From assembly GCA_007127695.1 (NCBI GenBank), contig SKYW01000091.1:1-10426 (forward strand): DNA of 10,426 nucleotides, given 5' to 3'. The stretch is from Balneolales bacterium. Its GTDB lineage: Bacteria; Bacteroidota; Rhodothermia; Balneolales; Natronogracilivirgulaceae. A program made the translations under genes and the position numbers. This document shows positions 8,043 through 10,426 of the stretch, piece after piece (the stretch's first letter is position 1; each line of letters opens with the position of its first letter). The notes beneath the pieces were generated by a model that was not told the DNA's origin, did no database searches, and saw nothing but the letters and a program-made list of their open reading frames with translations.

Positions 8043-8085
8043 AAACCATGCTGTTCCTTGACTCTGAAAACCACGCTATTCCTTG
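8039..8085. repeat. Tandem 22-bp direct repeat across convergent gene ends
   Basis: CTGAAAACCATGCTG... (8039-8060) and CTGAAAACCACGCTA... (8064-8085), both ending in TTCCTTG, match at 20 of 22 positions with a 25-bp period. The first copy contains the phosphodiesterase stop (8040-8042). The second contains the stop of the leftward membrane-protein gene (CTA at 8076-8078, TAG on the - strand). Confidence 0.85.
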
Positions 8086-8447
8086 GGAGCGCGTCGGGCA
8101 TCGATAAAAGATTTGATCCCAAGAACCAGGTAACCGATGCTGAGAATCGCCATCAGTGCGCGCACACTGGCCGCTATGATGTTGACCTCGTGATTCCCGC
8201 CCATCCAGGAAATCACATCCAGGATACCCGTGAAGGTTCCGATGATGGCGAGGAGCGCCAGCAATTGGGCCAGATGCATGGCGATCATGCGCCGTGCTTC
8301 GTTTTCGCCAACAACTCCGAGGAAATAAAAAACGGCTCCGTAAACCGCCGGTATCAATGCGGTAAGGCTGGCCATTCCGGTTGCAAAATATCCGATGAGC
8401 CCGAGCAGCACGAGCAGTATTCCAAAAAATTTTGTAGTCTGGGTCAT
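8076..8447 (-). CDS. Small four-helix integral membrane protein of unknown function
   Basis: I do not recognise a named family, although small bacterial membrane proteins with a similar opening (KFFGILLVLLGLIGYFATG) are familiar. The 123 residues contain four hydrophobic segments at about 7-24, 27-48, 54-80 and 88-114. Short polar links include GENEARR (47-53) between helices 2 and 3 and WMGGNHEVN (81-89) between 3 and 4; the C-terminus, DARRAPKE, is charged. There is no cysteine, no obvious catalytic motif and no signal-peptidase site. The start ATG follows a stretch without a Shine-Dalgarno sequence. It is convergent with the phosphodiesterase (33 bp between stops) and lies 89 bp downstream of the small histidine-triad gene on the same strand, so the two could share a transcript. 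Confidence 0.8.
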   Translation of the reverse strand: MTQTTKFFGILLVLLGLIGYFATGMASLTALIPAVYGAVFYFLGVVGENEARRMIAMHLAQLLALLAIIGTFTGILDVISWMGGNHEVNIIAASVRALMAILSIGYLVLGIKSFIDARRAPKE

Positions 8448-8536
8448 AGCAGATTATTACGTATGCGATAAGTTAAATGTGATAAACGGGTTGGGTCTGT
8501 ACAGGACCTGCTCAGCGAAAAGTAACAAACGGACAG
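8448..8536 (-). other. Spacer between two small membrane-protein genes
   Basis: This 89-bp gap contains GGTC-TGTACAG-GACC (8494-8508), a short imperfect dyad including the 8-bp palindrome CTGTACAG, and an AT-rich stretch nearer the downstream start. No run of T follows the dyad on the - strand, so it is not a convincing terminator. A promoter for the 123-aa gene may lie here but cannot be placed with confidence. Confidence 0.3.
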
Positions 8537-8797
8537 TCACCACCATTCACCCAATGTATCCGGCACGATCTCCCCGGTCGGTGTGATCCGCTCACCCTCG
8601 CGCGGCGGGCTTGTCGGAAAATCACTGATCGAGATATTGGGGTCGCGGTCATGCGGCACATAGTGACTGTGGTTTCCATGCGGTACTTCGCGGTATGGTT
8701 TGGAGTCAAATACCCCGAGAGAGTCGGCTACCACCAGGCCGGCAAGCAGCAGTGCAAATATGCCAAAAAAAATGCGGATTTTTTTTCGGGAAAACAT
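8537..8797 (-). CDS. Small membrane-anchored protein with an HxxHxH histidine triad
   Basis: An 86-residue protein I cannot assign to a named family. The ATG at 8795-8797 is preferred over in-frame starts further upstream because it places a positively charged start (MFSRKKIR) directly before a hydrophobic segment (about 9-25), a typical signal or anchor; the upstream extension looks like non-coding translation. VVA-D (22-25) could be a signal peptidase I site, otherwise the segment is an uncleaved anchor. The exported part holds VPHGNHSHYVPHDRDP (38-53), with His40, His43, His45 and His49. It resembles the zinc-binding triad HGDHYHYIP of streptococcal Pht proteins, but only in this motif. 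The rest is Pro- and charge-rich and ends GEWW. Metal binding is an inference. It lies between the glycoside hydrolase and the 123-aa membrane protein, all on one strand. Confidence 0.7.
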   Translation of the reverse strand: MFSRKKIRIFFGIFALLLAGLVVADSLGVFDSKPYREVPHGNHSHYVPHDRDPNISISDFPTSPPREGERITPTGEIVPDTLGEWW

Positions 8798-9005
8798 GTC
8801 AAATAAGGGAGTTGTTACGAAACAGTCCGGCTGATCCCGGAAGGATAAAAGAAAAAGCCAATCACGACACGGCGACCGGTGCAAGACCCGGAATGCCGTC
8901 CAGGTGGCATGATTTCCCCAAGATATGACAATTTGTCCATATCCGACAGATAACCGCAGAAAATAGTGCCCCGACGCGGGTATCTGCCGGACAGGTACCC
9001 GCGGA
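8798..9005 (-). promoter_or_regulatory. Intergenic region with a strong palindrome upstream of the small histidine-triad gene
   Basis: This 208-bp non-coding gap includes GACAA-T-TTGTC (8927-8937), a perfect 11-bp palindrome that extends outwards to ATAT on both sides if one base is bulged (8923-8942). It lies about 130 bp upstream of the small gene's ATG and could be an operator or promoter element. TCCGG-N6-CCGGA (8826-8841) is a second small dyad. The right end holds a hairpin described separately. No Shine-Dalgarno sequence precedes the ATG. Confidence 0.4.
8975..9003 (-). terminator. Hairpin after the glycoside hydrolase stop codon (possible terminator)
   Basis: CGCGGGTA (8975-8982) and TACCCGCG (8996-9003) form a perfect 8-bp stem with a 13-base loop, starting two bases past the stop on the - strand. 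It is GC-rich, but the following bases on that strand are TCGGGGCACTATTTTC, with no immediate T-run, so it is at best a non-canonical terminator or an RNA 3'-end stabiliser. Confidence 0.4.
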
Positions 9006-9021
9006 TCAGATTCCCGCGGAT
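8992..9021. repeat. Tandem 15-bp repeat at the glycoside hydrolase stop
   Basis: CAGGTACCCGCGGAT (8992-9006) and CAGATTCCCGCGGAT (9007-9021) are adjacent and match at 13 of 15 positions. The stop codon of the glycoside hydrolase (9006-9008) sits on the junction between the copies. Confidence 0.75.
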
Positions 9022-10426
9022 AGAAGAGCGGCTTCGCTTTCCATGCCGAGGCGATCCACTGATGTAACGGCAACGGAGTTGAGAGCGTAACCCTCGTGCT
9101 CCGGATCCAGCCTCACCTGCTGGCGCCATCCCGGCAGGATTGTCGTCTGCCAACGGTCGCCATAGCGCTTTTTGACCACATATAGCCACGCCTCTTCACC
9201 GGCGGGAGATATTACCAGATGCGGTTCGTTCAGGATGGTCACAACTTCTACGGCCGGTCTTTGCGGTTTTCTGTCGGACAGCCATTCCGTTGACGGCACC
9301 AGGGCCGGTTCACGGTACAGGTGCATCAGGGAGTCGACCAGGTTCTCCGGGTTCATCATCAGCACGCGCATGCTGAAGTGGATGTTGCCGGTCGTGGCCT
9401 CTGAAGCACGGGTCAGTTCGATCTGTCCGGTAATTTCGGATACGGGCCAGGTTTCGGAGCCATATCCAACCCGGTTGGTGAAATTGCCCGGCCAGAAATG
9501 GCGGCCTTCGTGGTTCTGCTCATGCCACCAGTCCACCAGCACCTGGTATTTCTGTCCCTCCTGCTCCATCGGCCAGTACAGCTGCGGGGCAAAATAGTCC
9601 AGCCAACCGTTCACGAACCATTTTTTGGCATCGGCATAGATCTGCTCATAGGCATCAAATCCCTGGATTTCGTCGCCCTGGTGGTCGGGACGCCAGAGTC
9701 CGATGGGGCTGACGCCGAACCGCACCATGGGATCTTCCTCCCTGATCACCTCGTGCAAACGCTTCATGAAGGTGTCGACATTCCGGCGGCGCCAGTCGCC
9801 GCGGTCGATGGGTCCGTGCTTTGCCACATAGGCGGCATAAGAGGCGCTGTCGGGAAAATCGATCAGGTCGCCGTCGGCATCGCGCTCGCGGTAGGGATAG
9901 AAATAGTCATCCACATGGATGGCGTCCACATCGTAGCGGCGGATGATGTCCCGGACTACATTGAGCGACCACTCGTGGGCGTCGGGATGACCCGGGTCCA
10001 TCCACAGGTGCCGGCCGTATTCGACGACCAGCTCCGGACGCAGTCTGCTCAGGTGATTGTCAGCCAGTTCTCCACGGGCGGACGGGTGCCGCGAGCGGAA
10101 CGGATTGATCCATGCGTGCAGCTCAAGTCCCCTTTTGTGCGCTTCCTCGATGGCAAAGGCCAGGGGATCGTAAAACGGCTCGGGTGCCTTGCCCTGTTCG
10201 CCTGTCAGATACTCCGACCACGGCTCATGGTTCGAAGCATACAACGCATCGGTGGCTGTCCGCACCTGGAAAATGACCGTATTCATGTTGAGCATGGCGA
10301 TACGGTCGAACATGGCGCGCAGTTCTGCTTTCTGCTCGTGTACCGGGATGCCACGCTCCGAAGGCCAGTCAATGTTGGATACGGTGGCGATCCAGACCGC
10401 GCGAAGTTCGCGCGGGGTTTCAGGGA
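9006..10426 (-). CDS. GHL10-family (YngK-like) glycoside hydrolase, 5'-truncated by window edge
   Basis: Member of the glycosyl-hydrolase-like 10 family (PF02638, formerly DUF187), predicted TIM-barrel enzymes acting on polysaccharide or cell-wall glycans, usually exported. The frame is open to the right edge, and residues before the Met at 10313 continue the family's N-terminus (RELRAVWIATVSNIDWPS), so the true start, and any signal peptide, lie outside the window. About 473 residues are visible. Counted from the Met at 10313, motifs are NTVIFQVR (11-18), HAWINPFR (66-73), WMDPGHPD (104-111) and IHVDDYFYPY (132-141), then FGVSPIGLWR and YFAPQLYWP downstream. The conserved Asp pair in HVDDYF is the likely catalytic or binding region by family analogy. 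The last 80 or so residues form a separate beta-rich, fibronectin-III-like tail. The substrate is unknown. Confidence 0.93.
   Translation of the reverse strand, partial: PETPRELRAVWIATVSNIDWPSERGIPVHEQKAELRAMFDRIAMLNMNTVIFQVRTATDALYASNHEPWSEYLTGEQGKAPEPFYDPLAFAIEEAHKRGLELHAWINPFRSRHPSARGELADNHLSRLRPELVVEYGRHLWMDPGHPDAHEWSLNVVRDIIRRYDVDAIHVDDYFYPYRERDADGDLIDFPDSASYAAYVAKHGPIDRGDWRRRNVDTFMKRLHEVIREEDPMVRFGVSPIGLWRPDHQGDEIQGFDAYEQIYADAKKWFVNGWLDYFAPQLYWPMEQEGQKYQVLVDWWHEQNHEGRHFWPGNFTNRVGYGSETWPVSEITGQIELTRASEATTGNIHFSMRVLMMNPENLVDSLMHLYREPALVPSTEWLSDRKPQRPAVEVVTILNEPHLVISPAGEEAWLYVVKKRYGDRWQTTILPGWRQQVRLDPEHEGYALNSVAVTSVDRLGMESEAALLSAGI

Noticed and set aside
8494..8508. SOS (LexA) box at CTGTACAG
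   Set aside because: The LexA consensus needs about eight bases between CTGT and ACAG; here the arms are directly joined, and no damage-response gene follows.
8798..9073. N-terminal extension of the histidine-triad protein to an upstream start at 9073
   Set aside because: It would overlap the end of the glycoside hydrolase on the same strand and put a ~90-residue non-conserved-looking stretch before an obvious signal or anchor sequence.

Overview
This window looks like chromosomal DNA from a moderately GC-rich Gram-negative bacterium. Two outer-envelope-type lipoproteins, a GHL10 glycoside hydrolase, an AbgT-family transporter and mostly absent Shine-Dalgarno sequences would fit the Bacteroidota/Balneolota/Rhodothermota (FCB) group. 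That placement is an inference from gene types and translation signals, not a phylogenetic result. There is no sign of a phage, transposon, CRISPR array, tRNA or rRNA.

Layout, left to right. (1) The window opens inside pgm (phosphoglucomutase, + strand); its true start lies before base 1. (2) Convergent to it, and overlapping its end by 46 bp, is a P1B-4-type metal-exporting ATPase (- strand). (3) Across a 222-bp divergent intergenic region is a type II beta-carbonic anhydrase (can, + strand), then an AbgT-family transporter (+). (4) A 253-bp gap holds diverged direct repeats with a ~27-bp period, and is followed by a cyclophilin-type peptidyl-prolyl isomerase lipoprotein and a glycerophosphodiester phosphodiesterase lipoprotein (both +). 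(5) The right end is all on the - strand: a 123-aa four-helix membrane protein, an 86-aa membrane-anchored protein with an HxxHxH histidine triad, and a GHL10-family glycoside hydrolase that runs off the right edge.

The genes do not form one obvious pathway. Themes are central sugar-phosphate metabolism (pgm), metal and bicarbonate homeostasis (ATPase, can), export or uptake of small aromatic or drug-like solutes (AbgT), and envelope functions (isomerase, phosphodiesterase, glycoside hydrolase and two small membrane proteins). No metal-responsive regulator is present beside the ATPase.

I found no convincing new multi-gene system. The items most worth a second look are the small histidine-triad protein, the 9-codon repeat region interrupted by a T9 tract, the cyclophilin with an N-terminal lipoprotein signal and coiled coil, an 11-bp perfect palindrome in the intergenic region at about 8.93 kb, and short tandem duplications that sit exactly on gene stop codons.
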